A stretch of 64,000 nt of DNA from Raffaelea ambrosiae (GCA_002778195.1 PCDI01000005.1:170046-234045); one strand, 5' to 3'; numbered from the stretch's first letter, positions 45,525 to 57,123 are shown. Notes: a model not told the origin generated them from the letters alone. Numbers and translations: made by a program.

Positions 45525-46303
45525 GATGATTCTGTTCACGAAGGATTGTATTCCAAGACACCCGCTCGCAATGAACCAGCTGGCGAGAAACCGCCTGATA
45601 GAAGTGGTCGTGGCATAAGAACAAAACGCACTAGGAGCCAGAATTTGTGGATGATTTGAGGCGGGTAGACTCATGGCGCCTTGTGTAGGAACTGCCCTCG
45701 TTTGCTTTCTTATCCGTTGTACATATATCTATGGTGTTTTTATTGTTGTTTCTCCTCGTTGCTGGTATTCTCAGAGGAAGAGCGACAAAAAAGAGGAAGG
45801 CGGGCGAGGCCCTTGGAGGCTAGGCGTTTTTTCTTATGTGTCATAAAGCTTGTTGTCATCGCCATATTATGCATTCCCTAGACGTGCACCCGCTCTTCGG
45901 ATGGCGAGTGATGGCAGATCTCCATACGTGTTCGCTGCTTCACGGTGTAGTTACTTACTGAAGCCATGCTGGGACCACCACGGAAAGTTCACGATGAAGA
46001 TGGTCGATGGACTTGAAAATTCATTGCTATTTCTTTTCTTTATCTTTTGAAAGTACTAACCAAATAATCCAAATTACTCACGACGAGTGGCCCATTCTGG
46101 CTCTCTTTTTGTTAGTCCGTTACTTGGGCATACTGTGTGTGATATGTGTGTCTCCTTAAGCCGACCCCTCCGAAAAGCAGTTTATAAAACGCCAGCGCTG
46201 ATGCAGTCTTTCTCTCTCCCTCCTTTTTTTTTTGTTTTCTCTTTCTTTTTTCTGCAAGTTGATACCCGTTCTCCATTCCCTCCATGTTCTGTGTTGCGGA
46301 TAT
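45525..46303. other. intergenic, convergent gene ends
   Basis: 3' flanks of SEC63 (+) and RPB6 (-); T-rich at 46205-46255. No gene seen. Confidence 0.6.
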
Positions 46304-46921
46304 CTACTGCAGCAGCTCCTCACACGCCCAGTCCTCGTAGTAGCCGTCGGGTAAGTACCGCCGGACAATCAGCGGCACTTTCTTCTCGCGCAACTCCTTG
46401 ATAGCAATCTGCAGCGGATCGGTCTCGCCTTCCAAGTCAACCAGTACAGGCGCATTCATGCTATAGGATGTCAGTACAAATACCAAGTAGTTAAGCCACA
46501 AAGTCAACCCACCTAATCTGAAGCGCGCGCGTTCCCAGAATGCGCGCCTTCTCGTACTTTGTCAGGAACGGCGTTGTCGTCCGCTTGTCGTTGGGAATCT
46601 TCTTGTCCTTGAGAGACTTGACGTTGTTGACATGGCCGTTGGTCTGGCTCTTGGCTGCGGCCGCCGCGTTCTGGTCGCCCGACACAATGATATCCATGTC
46701 GTCATCGCCTGTGCCGTTGGCGCCGTGGCCCGCGCCCTCGCCGTTCTGGTCGTCGTTTTCATCGAGAACCTCTGGGTCGTAGTACTCGCCGACGTCGTCC
46801 TCCTCGTACATGGGCTCATCGCTGTGGCAAGGTCAGTTTTGGAGACTGGCCTTTTTTTTTAGGGCTAAGTCAACATCACTTACGGCCCGTTGCCCGCATC
46901 ATCATCGCCGTAGTCCGACAT
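46304..46921 (-). CDS. RPB6: RNA polymerase I/II/III common subunit RPB6 (ABC23)
   Basis: Three exons on the minus strand: 46921-46884, 46821-46513 and 46460-46304, 167 residues. The acidic N-terminus (MSDYGDDDAGNGPDEPMYEE) leads into the conserved C-terminal half: TTPFLTKYEKARILGTRALQ, ISMNAPVLVDLEGETDPLQI and REKKVPLIVRRYLPDGYYED, which are nearly invariant across eukaryotes and related to the bacterial omega subunit. Rpb6 stabilises the clamp in all three nuclear polymerases. Introns are 62 and 52 nt with GTAAGT and GTGGGT donors; both split codons, which makes the spliced reading unambiguous. It is divergent from the TFIIIA gene. Confidence 0.97.
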
Positions 46922-47283
46922 GTTGGCAGTGAGACTATTACTTCAAACCAATCCCAGAAATCGCGTGAGCGGTATCCTATATGTGCACTATCGTGTGCGT
47001 GTGCGTGAGCGTTTCGTTGCGCCTTGTGGACAACCGAGAATACTACCAAAAAAAAAAAAACCAAAGCCAGGCGGTGCTGAAAAAGTGCAGAGGCGTTCGC
47101 GAATGAAGATGGTCCGTGCGTGGCGTAGAGTTTCTTATCGATAAGCCCGCACATCCAACTTTTTTTTTTTTTTTTTGGTGATTTTCACAGTAAGTTACAA
47201 TTCTTTGACCGCACACAAAAAAAAACCACCCCGGCAAAAACAAGCTATTTAACGGCGATGGTCCTGTCTCACACAAGCCGGCC
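46922..47283. promoter_or_regulatory. 362-bp divergent promoter between RPB6 and TFIIIA
   Basis: Short shared upstream region with poly-A/T runs at 47047-47060 and 47159-47176. CTATTTAACGG at about 47246 is TATA-like for the TFIIIA side. Homopolymeric dA:dT tracts usually exclude nucleosomes, so a bidirectional promoter is plausible. Confidence 0.5.
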
Positions 47284-48915
47284 ATGTCGAAACGAAAAGC
47301 AGCAGATGATCTGGTACGGGAAGGGCCAGCTCCTGTCTTCTCCTCCCCAGAGATCCAGATCGCCCAACAAGTCGACCCAACCCGGTCCACAAACGACGAT
47401 GTCGACTCCCAATCCGTCTCCTCTTCGGCAGCGCATTCGACACCCGTCACTACAGCACACTCCACAACTGTCTCTCGCCGATTTCCCTCAGACCTCAAGA
47501 CCATCCGGTGCACGTGGCCCGGCTGCACCAAGTCATTCAACCGTCCTGCCCGCCTAACCGCCCACCTTCGCTCCCATAACAACGACCGTCCTTTCAAGTG
47601 CCCCGACTGCCCTAAAACGTACATGGAAGAGAAGCACCTACGCCAGCATATCAAGGGCTCCCACACACAGGAGCGCCAGTATGTCTGCACAGAGTGTAGC
47701 AAAGCATTTCTGACTGCGACCCGTCTGCGCCGCCACGCCGCCGTCCACGAGGGTCAGGACCGCTTCCGCTGCCATGGCTACGACGACAACTGTACGCGCA
47801 CCTTCCGCAAGCACCAGACGCTTCAGCGGCACATCCGCGTCGACCACCTGGGCCAACCAGCATTTGTCTGCACGAACGCCGAAGCCAAGCATGAGAAGAG
47901 GGAAGTCTGCGGCGCCGTCTTTGAGAGCGCAGGTGCCCTCCGGCGACATGTCGAGCGAGAGCACGGCGTGCCCAGGTTCTGGTGCGAGGAGTGCTCGGCT
48001 GCAGCAGCAGGAGCCAATGGTGACAGCGAACATGCCAAAACATTCGGCTTTGCCACCAAGGCCCTCCTAGAAGCACATATGCGCCACGAGCACGTTACGT
48101 GCTTGTTCTGCGACGTCCGCTGCGCCGGCCGGGCCGAGCTCCAGCGGCACATTGACATACACCACTCGGGCAAGACAGTGGAAGACCGCAAGACGATTGT
48201 ATGCCCGCACGAGAGCTGCGGCAAGACTTTCACGCGCCGTCCAAACCTGAACGTCCACATTCGGCAGGTTCATGAAGGGCTGCGTTTTGTATGCGGCCAG
48301 CTGGAGACTTTGGGCAGCGAGGAAGAAGCCATCACCGCAGGTGGTCTGGAGACTGACCCCGAGCTGACCGGCTGGGATGCAAGGACAGACGGGTGCGGAA
48401 GCCGATTTGTTTCCAAGATGAAGCTGAAGGAGCACATTTTGTATGTGCACCTGCGACGAGAGCGTCCTGCTACTGTCCCCAATAATGCTCCTGTTGAAGA
48501 CATCTTGGATGCCTTGACTGGCTCCAAGTATACTTTACAATGCTCCCACCCCGGATGCACAGCGCGCTTTGTGCGTCACCACGACCTGCGGCTTCACCAC
48601 CGCAAGATGCACGTCGTAGAGAAAGCGCCGTCACCAGTCATACCGTCTAGCGCTGTCATCGACAGTGACGATGCTACTGCGCCTGACAACTTCTGGATCG
48701 AGGCTAGCAGCGTTTCTGGTCAAGATAATGATCCCGATGGGGGCATTGACGACTTTCAGTTTTTGCTGGACATGCCTCTGTCTGGTCCATTCGACATGGA
48801 CGATGCGCATTGGCCGATAGAAGAAGCTGAGATGCGCCGACTGATTGGGGATGATGATGTCGGCAGTGGCAATGCTTACAGCAACGACTGTCTTGACCCC
48901 AATCTGTTCATTTAA
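47284..48915 (+). CDS. transcription factor TFIIIA (C2H2 zinc fingers)
   Basis: A single exon of 543 residues with a tandem array of C2H2 fingers from about residue 76: CTWPGCTKSFNRPARLTAHL, CPDCPKTYMEEKHLRQHI, CTECSKAFLTATRLRRHA, a spaced CHGYDDNCTRTFRKHQTL unit, two wider units (one with an Ala/Gly insert), CLFCDVRCAGRAELQRHI, CPHESCGKTFTRRPNLNVHI, then a long-looped unit ending CGSRFVSKMKLKEHILYVH and a final CSHPGCTARFVRHHDLRLHH. That is nine to ten fingers with the TFIIIA pattern of the first three fingers and a long insertion before the last, as in yeast Pzf1 and fission yeast Sfc2. TFIIIA binds the internal control region of 5S rRNA genes for RNA polymerase III. The acidic C-terminus is a likely activation tail. 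Name based on architecture, not a search. Confidence 0.85.
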   Translation: MSKRKAADDLVREGPAPVFSSPEIQIAQQVDPTRSTNDDVDSQSVSSSAAHSTPVTTAHSTTVSRRFPSDLKTIRCTWPGCTKSFNRPARLTAHLRSHNNDRPFKCPDCPKTYMEEKHLRQHIKGSHTQERQYVCTECSKAFLTATRLRRHAAVHEGQDRFRCHGYDDNCTRTFRKHQTLQRHIRVDHLGQPAFVCTNAEAKHEKREVCGAVFESAGALRRHVEREHGVPRFWCEECSAAAAGANGDSEHAKTFGFATKALLEAHMRHEHVTCLFCDVRCAGRAELQRHIDIHHSGKTVEDRKTIVCPHESCGKTFTRRPNLNVHIRQVHEGLRFVCGQLETLGSEEEAITAGGLETDPELTGWDARTDGCGSRFVSKMKLKEHILYVHLRRERPATVPNNAPVEDILDALTGSKYTLQCSHPGCTARFVRHHDLRLHHRKMHVVEKAPSPVIPSSAVIDSDDATAPDNFWIEASSVSGQDNDPDGGIDDFQFLLDMPLSGPFDMDDAHWPIEEAEMRRLIGDDDVGSGNAYSNDCLDPNLFI

Positions 48916-49411
48916 ATGCATCCTGCTCAGAGATACATTGGCGGCTTCGTGTACAAAATGGGAGGTTTTAGGAACAAAAAAAAAATTTATAGACGATACC
49001 CCGGGGGACACACAAAAGATTTTGCTTGCTCAAAAATTTACAACTTGTGACAGAAGAAAATATTGAATATCTGAATGGTTACCAGACGCACAGAACAATT
49101 CTGAAACAGCAAGACAAATGTGCAATATCAGTGCTGTATCGACGCCGGGTCAATTGGGGCTTTATCGAGGACGAGACAACAGAATCTAGACCCAATGCTG
49201 TAGCTAACATGCGATGCTCGGTTTCTATGCTCGTGTCGAGCTCAAACTGTACTATGAAGGACCAACGTATCAAACGCCCACCATGCGGGTTCCAAATGAT
49301 GGGAAAGAAGCGCAGAAAACCAACAAATAAGACGAACAAAATCCATGAGGTTACCCCGCCCCGTAGATCTAATATGCAAACAGAAACCCATAGCGATACT
49401 CTCCTAGCTAA
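48916..49411. other. intergenic, convergent gene ends
   Basis: 3' flanks of the TFIIIA gene (+) and the zinc transporter (-). The plus strand is open at 49026-49415 without coding-like codon use. No gene seen. Confidence 0.6.
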
Positions 49412-51473
49412 CTAGTGCTTTACCAGCGAATTGCTCAATCCCAGTATCAGCATTCCCAGGAAGCCAAAAGTGATGCTCAGCTGCCGGTTATGATGCAAAG
49501 TCAAGCCTTCCACAAACAACTGCAACGCCACAGACACCATGATACCAGCCGTAACAGCAAACAGAACGCCATATGCCACGCCGTTAACTGAACCCTTGTC
49601 GCCTCCATTCCGTCCCAGATACCGTATCCATACAGCAGCCACACCAGCACCTATCGGCTGACTCAAGCCACCGAGAGCCGATGCCCACAGAATAGCAAGC
49701 ACACGGCTGTCCAAGGCCATGTATAGCGGCAGTGACATGGCGAAACCTTCCGCAATGTTGTGGACAAACAGAGCCATGAACACATTGAATCCTAATTCTG
49801 GATTCACGTGGTTTGTTGCGTAGGTGATGAAACCCTCCGGGAATTTGTGCAGGCCAATGGCCAAGACAGTTTGCAGTCCAATTGACATAAAGGAATTGGC
49901 GGGCACGTGGTGGTGGTGCGGCGGAGTAATCGCCGACTCCAGGTCTTCGTCATCATCCTCGTCATCGCCAACTGCATAGCCGTCAGGGTCATGGTAGTCG
50001 CCATCATCATTGTAGTGAAAATGGAGTGGGCGGTGGTGGTTATATCGGCAGGCGACAGAATCACGGCCGTGCTCCGAGTGGCCATCATGCGAGTGTCTAT
50101 CTTCGCTTCCAACATGACTTGCACCCGCTGCAGACACGCTGCCATTGCCCCCTTCTTGCAGTTCCACATGTTCGGCTGGATCCTGGAACGCGGACGTAGC
50201 GTTGCGGAGCGAGCCGCGGCTTTTCACAGGGCGAACAGTACTGGTGGTGTTCGGCGTCTGCAAGTTGCTGTCTGAGTCGGTGCCAGGTGCTTCTTGTACC
50301 GCTGGGAAAGTGTTTCCGAGGAAAGAGTGATGCACTGAGCCGCTTGCCCCTGGCGTTGTGGGAGTGGTTGGCGTCGTCGTGGAGGCAGATGTGACTGCAG
50401 CGCTGGTGACGAGGTGTCCGCTGGTGACAAGATGTCTCAAGGTAGGGGGGATGGAAGGATGCGGGTTTGTCGCCGAAGAACGCGCAACAATGTGCCGTTT
50501 GCACTCCTGACCACATGGCTCCGAGTAGCCATAGCAGGGACCAAACTCGTCGCAGTTCGCCTTTGTGTCTTTGACAAAAGACATCAGCCGGTCACGCACC
50601 TCGATCATCGACGGGCGCCTGAGCCGTGACTGGGAGCTCTTGCGCCGCAGAATATGCGGTCCGATATCATTGGCACCAGATTCCTCCCCTCCTGCTGTGT
50701 GCGTCCCGGCACCAAGCAGAGCTCCATCGCTTCGAGTCGACATTCGGCGGTGTAGGTGCGATGGCATCGAAGACCCATCTGCATTCTGAAGAAGCGGGCT
50801 CGTCTCAGTAGGCTTGGAATGCTGAGAGTGTCGTCCTGACGATGACTGTGGCGGCAAGTGGGAGTGGGCATGGCCATGATCGGCATGGTGGGGGTGAAGG
50901 TGGAAGTGGGAATGGCCATGGCCGTCGTCAGCGTCGGCGCCGTGGGAATGGTCACAGCCGACGACATGGGAAGGCATGAAGCTGTGAATGACGCGTGACA
51001 CGACCTGGATGCCGACGAAGCCGACAACAAGAGAGCCCATCATAATGAAACCAGCCGCCTGTTCTGAGACGTTGCCTTCCAGGAGGTACCGTTTCGAGGA
51101 TGGCAGCATACTAAACAGGGCCGAGAAGATCTGTTTTTGAGCATGCTTGTAAGTCCCGAGTTTGAGTTTACGAGGTATGGGTGGAGGGGGGGATAGAACC
51201 AAGGGAGAGCGAGTTTAAGGGAACAGAGAGAAGGAAATGAGGAACGTAAAGAGACATGGAAAGGATCCCGCTTACCATGACACCGAAACTGAGGCTCATG
51301 GAGCCCGACAGGAAAGCATTACTGTCCTGTATGCGAAAATTCCCCTGGCCGGGCAGCAAACGAACAAAGACGTCAACACAAATCACGCAGGCACCAAAGA
51401 CACAGGCTATGGCGCTGGCTATGGACAGAATCCAGCCTCGCGTGTCGTTGGGCATGCTGGTAACGGACGCCAT
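49412..51473 (-). CDS. ZRT3: ZIP-family zinc transporter, Zrt3-like
   Basis: Two exons on the minus strand, 51473-51276 and 51130-49412, 638 residues; the intron is 145 nt. Two or three membrane segments lie in the first 110 residues (SIASAIACVFGACVICVDVF; AAGFIMMGSLVVGFVGIQVV). A cytosolic-type loop of about 330 residues follows, with His-rich clusters (HGHSHFHLHPHHADHGHAHS) that probably bind or sense metal. The ZIP signature helices come late: SIGLQTVLAIGLHKFPEGFI and ALFVHNIAEGFAMSLPLYMA, which carry the transport-site His and Glu residues, then three more hydrophobic segments. Yeast Zrt3 releases zinc from the vacuole to the cytosol; this layout (split helices, big His loop) fits that branch rather than plasma-membrane Zrt1. 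Direction and location are inferred from the family. Confidence 0.9.
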
Positions 51474-53289
51474 GGTGCTCTCTCGCCCTACCCCTGACCG
51501 AAGCCAGTGGTGTGACAGGTGGAAAGGCCGTGATGACGGGGGCCGGCAAGGAGAAACGAGGGAAAAGGAGGGGAGATGCTTGTCGCGCCGCTGGTAGTGG
51601 TGGTGTGTGGATGGTGTCTCTCAAGGTTGGCACACGGTTACCATGGCTCTCGGATCCGGAGTGGTGGCGCCGATCAGCAGACAGCAAGCTCGCGGCGGAA
51701 GACCACAGAGAGGAAGCTCGAGCAAATCCAAGGCCAGACCAATGCGAGGCGGGCCGCACGTTCAAGGACAGTCCCGAGAAGGATGAGGACGGCAATGGAC
51801 AAGGACAAGGGATGTCTTGGCCGAATACCACCTACCTGGAGGTCTTGGTCCGGTGGAGACGCACCGTCCGGGGAAAGGAGGACACGTGAGAGAGGCAGAG
51901 GGAGGCAGACAGAGACAGAGGCAGAACAATAGATCCTACTGTCCTCTGCAGCAAGGATGAGGCCAGCAATACAGAAGACTGGTGCGCCAAGGAGGGGTGA
52001 CGTCTGGCTAGTTGGTCTTGCTTAGTGTCAGGCAAATTTAACAAAACAACAAAAATAAAATTTCGGGGGGGAAAAAAATCTCAAGAGGAGGCCAGAACGA
52101 AGCTGCAACTCGGAGCCAAGCTAGCAGAGGGCGATGGGGGGGGACACAGACAGGAGCAGGCCAGGCGGTCACCGTAGAGCTGTGAGAAGCAGACGAAAGA
52201 AGAACAGGACGTGGAGGCACGATAAAGACAGCGAGAAAGGAAAGCCGGCCATGGCGCCAGCAAAGCGTGCAATGCGCTTGATGGAGACCAACAGGGTTCT
52301 CAGCTCAGCATCGCCGCTGGTCCATGTCATCAAAAAGGGAAGGCGACACTACGCCCACCAAAACAGGTGGGCGTGGGGTGTCATTGCCCAAAACACCGAA
52401 GACCAGCGAGCAATCGAAGCGCTAGGATTACCAATTTGCCCCCAGCTCACCGCCCGATGTAGGGCAAGTAATAAGGCGCTGATACAAAACTTGCCCTTTG
52501 CCATTGTGAGTAGCTTCTGCCAGGCAAAATGGAACCAAAATGGGCCTTTGCTCTCTTTGTCCACTTCTTTTTTTCTTTGTCTTATTTCTGCATGCTTTCC
52601 CCTAGTAATGCTTTCGGCCAGACAGCAGCGGCCCATGTGACGTATGACTGTAACCTTTGGAGATAAGTAGTTAATAGTATTGGCTGGCTCCCAGATCTGC
52701 TGCTACTGCCTGGGTGGCAGATCGCCCAGGCGTCCAGCCTTTTAAGTGGCGCTGTGGCTGATCCCGTGAAGACAGCACCGGCTGAGCCAGCCCCAGCAAC
52801 AGCTCAGCGGGTCGGATCAACCCTGGTGCCGCCAGACACGCCGCTGATTGGCTGCCACGCTCATCAGCCGCGCTGTTCACGGCTTTTTCATGCCAGCCCA
52901 GAAAAAAAGCGATTAGGAACCAACGAGTCCAACAACTGAGACATAACCTAAGGGTCTCCTGTCCCCCCCGTGGCCTCGCCCATAGATCAATCACCCACGC
53001 ACCTGCCGAGCACCTGCAAGGCACCCGGACGTGTCCCACGACACCGGGCACACACGTCACGCTGCCTCTGGCCGTGCTCAGTCCTCGGCGAAGTCTATAA
53101 GCGCCATAGTAGCAGCCGGCACACAGCCCACGCCGACGAGGCCTCGTGGTTGTTCATCTCCGCCTTCTTCACCTTTCAGAGACGGTCACTGAGGCTCAGC
53201 AGGCGTCAACCTGCTGTCTCTTTTTTGGGTATAAATAAATACCGCGCCACCTTGCCCGCAAAGGCCGCGTCCTGCGATACCTCTTCACG
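51474..53289. other. divergent promoter region of ZRT3 and NUC1
   Basis: Purine-rich sequence with GAGG/AGAC repeats at 51880-51935 (TC-rich leader of the minus-strand gene), then mixed sequence. ORFs of up to 168 codons lack coding character and domains. A TATA element for NUC1 is at 53230. Confidence 0.55.
53230..53237 (+). promoter_or_regulatory. TATA-like element (TATAAATA)
   Basis: A clear AT-rich box 60 bases upstream of the NUC1 start; a second, TCTATAAGC, lies at about 53093. The proximal one is close to the ATG, so the distal one may be the functional box. Confidence 0.35.
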
Positions 53290-54387
53290 ATGTCCAAGTC
53301 CACGATCGCCGTCATTGCAGCCTTTAGCGCTGGCAGTGCCGTCACCGCTGCTATGTACTCTCTGCGTTCTGGTGGCAAGTCGTCTGACAAGCCGGCTGCT
53401 GTGCCTACAGCAACCGCTGCCCCGCTAGCCAAGCCTGCAACCACTTCCTCGGCTGCCGTGCCGGCATCCCAAGTGTTTGCGCACGCACCGGCACCATCCG
53501 CACCTCCTGCGTCGTCTCCTTATGCCCCTCCCCCCAAGACACTCTCTGGCGAGCTCGTCGACCCGTCCGGTCTCTTTAGCTATGGATTCCCTGGCCCTGT
53601 TTCCGACCTCGCCGCCCGCAGCTCGCTGGTCTCGTCCTACGACCGCCGCCTCCGCAACCCACACTGGGTCGCCGAGCATATCACCCCTGCTTCGCTTGCC
53701 CGCCGCGAAGGCGACCGCCAGCACAGCAACTTCATGGAAGACCCGACCGTGCCTGAACTGTTCCGTGCCAAGCTTAAGGACTATTTCCGCTCAGGCTTCG
53801 ACCGGGGCCACCAGGTGCCGGCAGCCGACGCCCGCTGGAGCCAGACCGCCATCAATGAGACATTTTACCTCACCAACATGTGCCCGCAGGTCGGCGATGG
53901 CTTCAACCGCGACTACTGGGCCCACTTCGAGGACTTTGTCCGCCGCCTGACCGGCAAATACCCGAGCGTCCGTGTTGTCACCGGTCCGTTGTACCTGCCT
54001 AAGCGCGACGCTGCCGACGGCAAGTGGTACGTCAAGTATGAGATGATTGGTAGCCCGCCGGCCGTCGCCGTGCCCACACACTTTTACAAGGTCATCTTCG
54101 CCGAGACCGCTCCGGACAGTGCCACCAGCGGCAGCTCGGCCCCCGTGGCCCTGGGCGCCTTTGTCCTGCCCAACGCGCCCATCCCGAACGACAAGCCGCT
54201 TGCCGACTTTGAGGTTCCCGTCGAGGCTGTCGAGCGCGCGTCTGGTCTCGAATTTGCCACTAAGCTACCGGTTCAGCGGCGGCGCCGGTTATGTGCCGAG
54301 ACCGCCTGCTCTGTGGTGGTGAAGGAATATGCTGAGCGCCAAAAAGCGTTTGCCAAGGGATCGCAGTCGCCCTCGCCGCGGTCATAA
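53290..54387 (+). CDS. NUC1: mitochondrial DNA/RNA non-specific nuclease (EndoG family)
   Basis: A single exon of 365 residues. The N-terminus (MSKSTIAVIAAFSAGSAVTA) is a hydrophobic, weakly basic segment of the kind that targets yeast Nuc1 to the mitochondrial inner membrane, followed by an Ala/Pro-rich linker. The ββα-metal nuclease core starts at about residue 95 (GLFSYGFPGPVSDLAARSSL) and contains the active-site motif DRGHQVPAAD at 171-180, with His174 as the general base; NMCPQVGDGFNRDYWAHFED supplies the metal-binding Asn. VRVVTGPLYLPKR follows. The enzyme cuts DNA and RNA and takes part in mitochondrial DNA turnover and cell death in fungi. Length fits the family. Convergent with PFS2. 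Confidence 0.95.
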   Translation: MSKSTIAVIAAFSAGSAVTAAMYSLRSGGKSSDKPAAVPTATAAPLAKPATTSSAAVPASQVFAHAPAPSAPPASSPYAPPPKTLSGELVDPSGLFSYGFPGPVSDLAARSSLVSSYDRRLRNPHWVAEHITPASLARREGDRQHSNFMEDPTVPELFRAKLKDYFRSGFDRGHQVPAADARWSQTAINETFYLTNMCPQVGDGFNRDYWAHFEDFVRRLTGKYPSVRVVTGPLYLPKRDAADGKWYVKYEMIGSPPAVAVPTHFYKVIFAETAPDSATSGSSAPVALGAFVLPNAPIPNDKPLADFEVPVEAVERASGLEFATKLPVQRRRRLCAETACSVVVKEYAERQKAFAKGSQSPSPRS

Positions 54388-54946
54388 ATGGCACGAGGAG
54401 AGGGACAGGAGCATCTTGGAGTGAACGGGTTTCTTTCACTTTTGATTTCCAATTTCAGACTACTGGAATGAATCGGATCCAATTCGGCTTGGAACGGGCT
54501 GGTTTCTGGTTTCGCCTCTTTGGCATATGCGCATTGTATGGGTCATGTTTCTCATGATTTGCTCCATGAATCTTCTCATTTAGTTAGGTTCGAAACCTCC
54601 GCGATCGGTGTATACATATTATTAGCGTAGTGAAATAAGCATAGATAGAGTAACGAGTCAGCAACCCCATTTCCCTCCAGATAACTATGTTTCTTCCGTA
54701 TTTTGTATTATTTCAGGTTGCTTGTTTGTGTACACCAAATGACATGCCCACGTGAGATCAGCACACTCAGTTGTCCACGTGGGTTCATTAATACAATTTT
54801 CATTTGGATGTCGTGAATGGAATGCCTAGTTACAAGTGCCTGACGATGTTCCCGCGATAAGCCCAACTCCGAACTGTGCAANAANNAAAAAAAAAAAAAA
54901 AACACCTTAGAAGACCATAGAAATACAGTGAAATAACTGTTCCGGG
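54388..54946. other. intergenic, convergent gene ends, with ambiguous bases
   Basis: 3' flanks of NUC1 (+) and PFS2 (-). Unresolved bases N occur at 54882, 54885 and 54886 at the edge of a long A-run, so length and sequence here are uncertain. No gene seen. Confidence 0.6.
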
Positions 54947-57123
54947 CTACCGCCTGCGCGTGTAGTGACCTTGTTTCTGTTCCTCACGTAAACTCTCCTC
55001 CTGACTGGGTAAGGGTGCCCGCCTACGCGCCGCATGGTCCTCGGCACTACTTAACCCTGGTAGACCCGAAATGGGAGGTGGAACAGGGAAGCCTGCTGGC
55101 AGACCAAATGGCAGAGGGGGCGGTATTGCCACTCCAGAGCCAGACCCTGATTGTGACTGATTTGGCAAGGGAGGTGGCGGGATCAACCCAGGCGGCAACC
55201 GCGACCCAGGTGGAGGCAGCTTGAAGCCCGCCTTCTCCATGACTTCCAGCATGGTCGCTGCATCTGGAGGGTTGCTGAGATCCATGCCCGGGAAGGGGAA
55301 GGGCGGAGGTGGGAAGGTACCTCCTGCAGCCAAGGTCCCTGGAGGCGGAGGGATGGGAGGTGGTGGTATGGAACTGCTGCCGTTGGCAGCAGCGCCACCG
55401 ATGCCGGGAAGCGACAGGCCTGGCAGGGCTGGACCTCCACCGTTCGCTGCCATGGCCGCTGATGCTGCTGCGGACTGCTGCATCTGCTGTTTAAGTGGCA
55501 TCTTTTGGTCCACCAGTCCCTCCATTTCGTCTTCCATCTCTTGCTCCTCTTCCTCCTGTCGCTGTCTCCGGTTGCCGCGACGGTCCCACGTGCCCTGTGC
55601 TTCGGCAGCTGCCTCGCCAATATGGTACCGGTCGCGGGATACATCCTCACCAGGCCGGACGCGCGTCCAGAAGCGTGTGATCCGGTCGTTGGAGCCTGAC
55701 ACCAAGATATGACCAAGCGGATGCCAGTCAAGTGACCAAATAGCAAAATCGTGGGCAAATGGAACGCGATGGGCCGGGAAGATGCTTTGGGCTGCAGCCG
55801 TGCTCGGATCTGGACTGTCGTAAGGCGCAATGGTGGCGGACTGGCCAACGGGCGTGTTAGGCTCGTCAAGCAGGTAATGGAACAGAGAGCCGTCGCCGCC
55901 GCCAGTGCTCAGCAGGTTGCCGTGGATGGGATGCCAAGCCAGTGTAGACACGTCCTTTTCGTGGCCGCGCAGCAGACAGATGTCGCGCATAGTACGGAGA
56001 TCAAAGACGCGAGCAGTCTGGTCGCGGGCGGCTGTCGCCAAGCACATGCCACGGACACGCTCAAAAGATGTCTTGGTGATGGTGTTCTTGTGGCCGTGCA
56101 GCGTGGTGAGGCAACGGCCGGAGCGAGGATCCCACAGCTTGACCAGATGATCCTTGGATCCAGATACGACGAGGCCCTTGGTGGGGTGCCAGTCGCATGT
56201 CTTGGCGTCCCAACCGTGGCCAGTCAGGGTGGCCTCGCATCGAGCGGCAGCAAAGTCGTATATCTTGAGGGTGGAGTCGTCCGATGCCGTGACAAACTTG
56301 GCATCTGTGGGCGCAAAGGCAAGGTCACGAATGGGGTCGTTGTGTGCGTTCAGACTCTCGACGTTGTTGAAGTTGGGCTGCCAGTACTTGATCAGACCGT
56401 CGTGGTCGGCGGAGATGAGCCAGTCATCGCTGTAGGAGTATGCTAGGGCACGGATGGCTGAGTCGTGAGCCTGCATTATGGTCTCGAAGTTGAATCCAGT
56501 ACCGTTCCAGAGCGTGAACTCGCCGCTGCTCGATGCTGTGAGAAGACGGCGGCCTTCAGGGGTCCAGCGGACGACGTTGACAGGGTGCTTGATTTTGTTG
56601 AGGGACGAGTGAAGATGCCGGGTAGGCACGGTGTCGGCAGCACTGGTAACTCTGGCAACAGGTGGGAGCATCTGCAGGCGTCAGACAAAGAGGGACTGGA
56701 GGAACGGGAAGGAAGACCTACATCGACAATGTAGCTGACGCTTGGCCGTTCGACCTCGCCGAGATAAGCATCGCGGTACCTGGGTTGGCGCTGGCGCATC
56801 CAATGCACCAGTGTCGCGCCGTAGTCGGTGACAGGTCCTGGAAAACGGGCAGTGTTAGAGACACCTGCTGCCCAGCAAAGCTCTTGAAGTCGGGATAGAA
56901 CAAATTCCAGCACAATTCCAGCACACAAACTGGAGCTGCCCGAGCTCATCCCTGAGCTCGGCAGCAGCATTCAGACACAGCGACCAGAGCCCCCCAATAC
57001 ACACTTACGCCGTCCCCTTGCTCGCACGAATCCACCTGCGCCACCGTCGTGGTTGAAGCCGCCTCCTGCACCCCCTCCGCCGCCGCTGCCGCCGCCTCCA
57101 TGGTCTCGAGGTTCGTACGCCAT
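54947..57123 (-). CDS. PFS2: polyadenylation factor subunit 2 (WDR33 homologue)
   Basis: Three exons on the minus strand: 57123-57009, 56837-56722 and 56671-54947, 651 residues. Exon 1 is a Gly-rich N-terminus (MAYEPRDHGG); exon 2 gives PVTDYGATLVHWMRQRQPRY and SVSYIVD; exon 3 starts MLPPVARVTSAADTVPTRHL. Seven WD40 repeats follow, with NKIKHPVNVVRWTPEGRRLL, AYSYSDDWLISADHDGLIKY, DLAFAPTDAKFVTASDDSTL, DWHPTKGLVVSGSKDHLVKL and WHPLGHILVSGSNDRITRFW among them. A Pro-rich tail (SSIPPPPIPPPPGTLA) is typical of filamentous fungi. Pfs2, like WDR33, belongs to the cleavage and polyadenylation factor and recognises the poly(A) signal. Introns are 171 and 50 nt. Calling the gene from the Met at 56671 alone would miss two N-terminal exons. 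Confidence 0.96.

Noticed and set aside
54586..54600. GGTTCGAAACC word resembling a tRNA T-loop
   Set aside because: It is a short palindrome in a 3' flank without matching acceptor stem or A-box.
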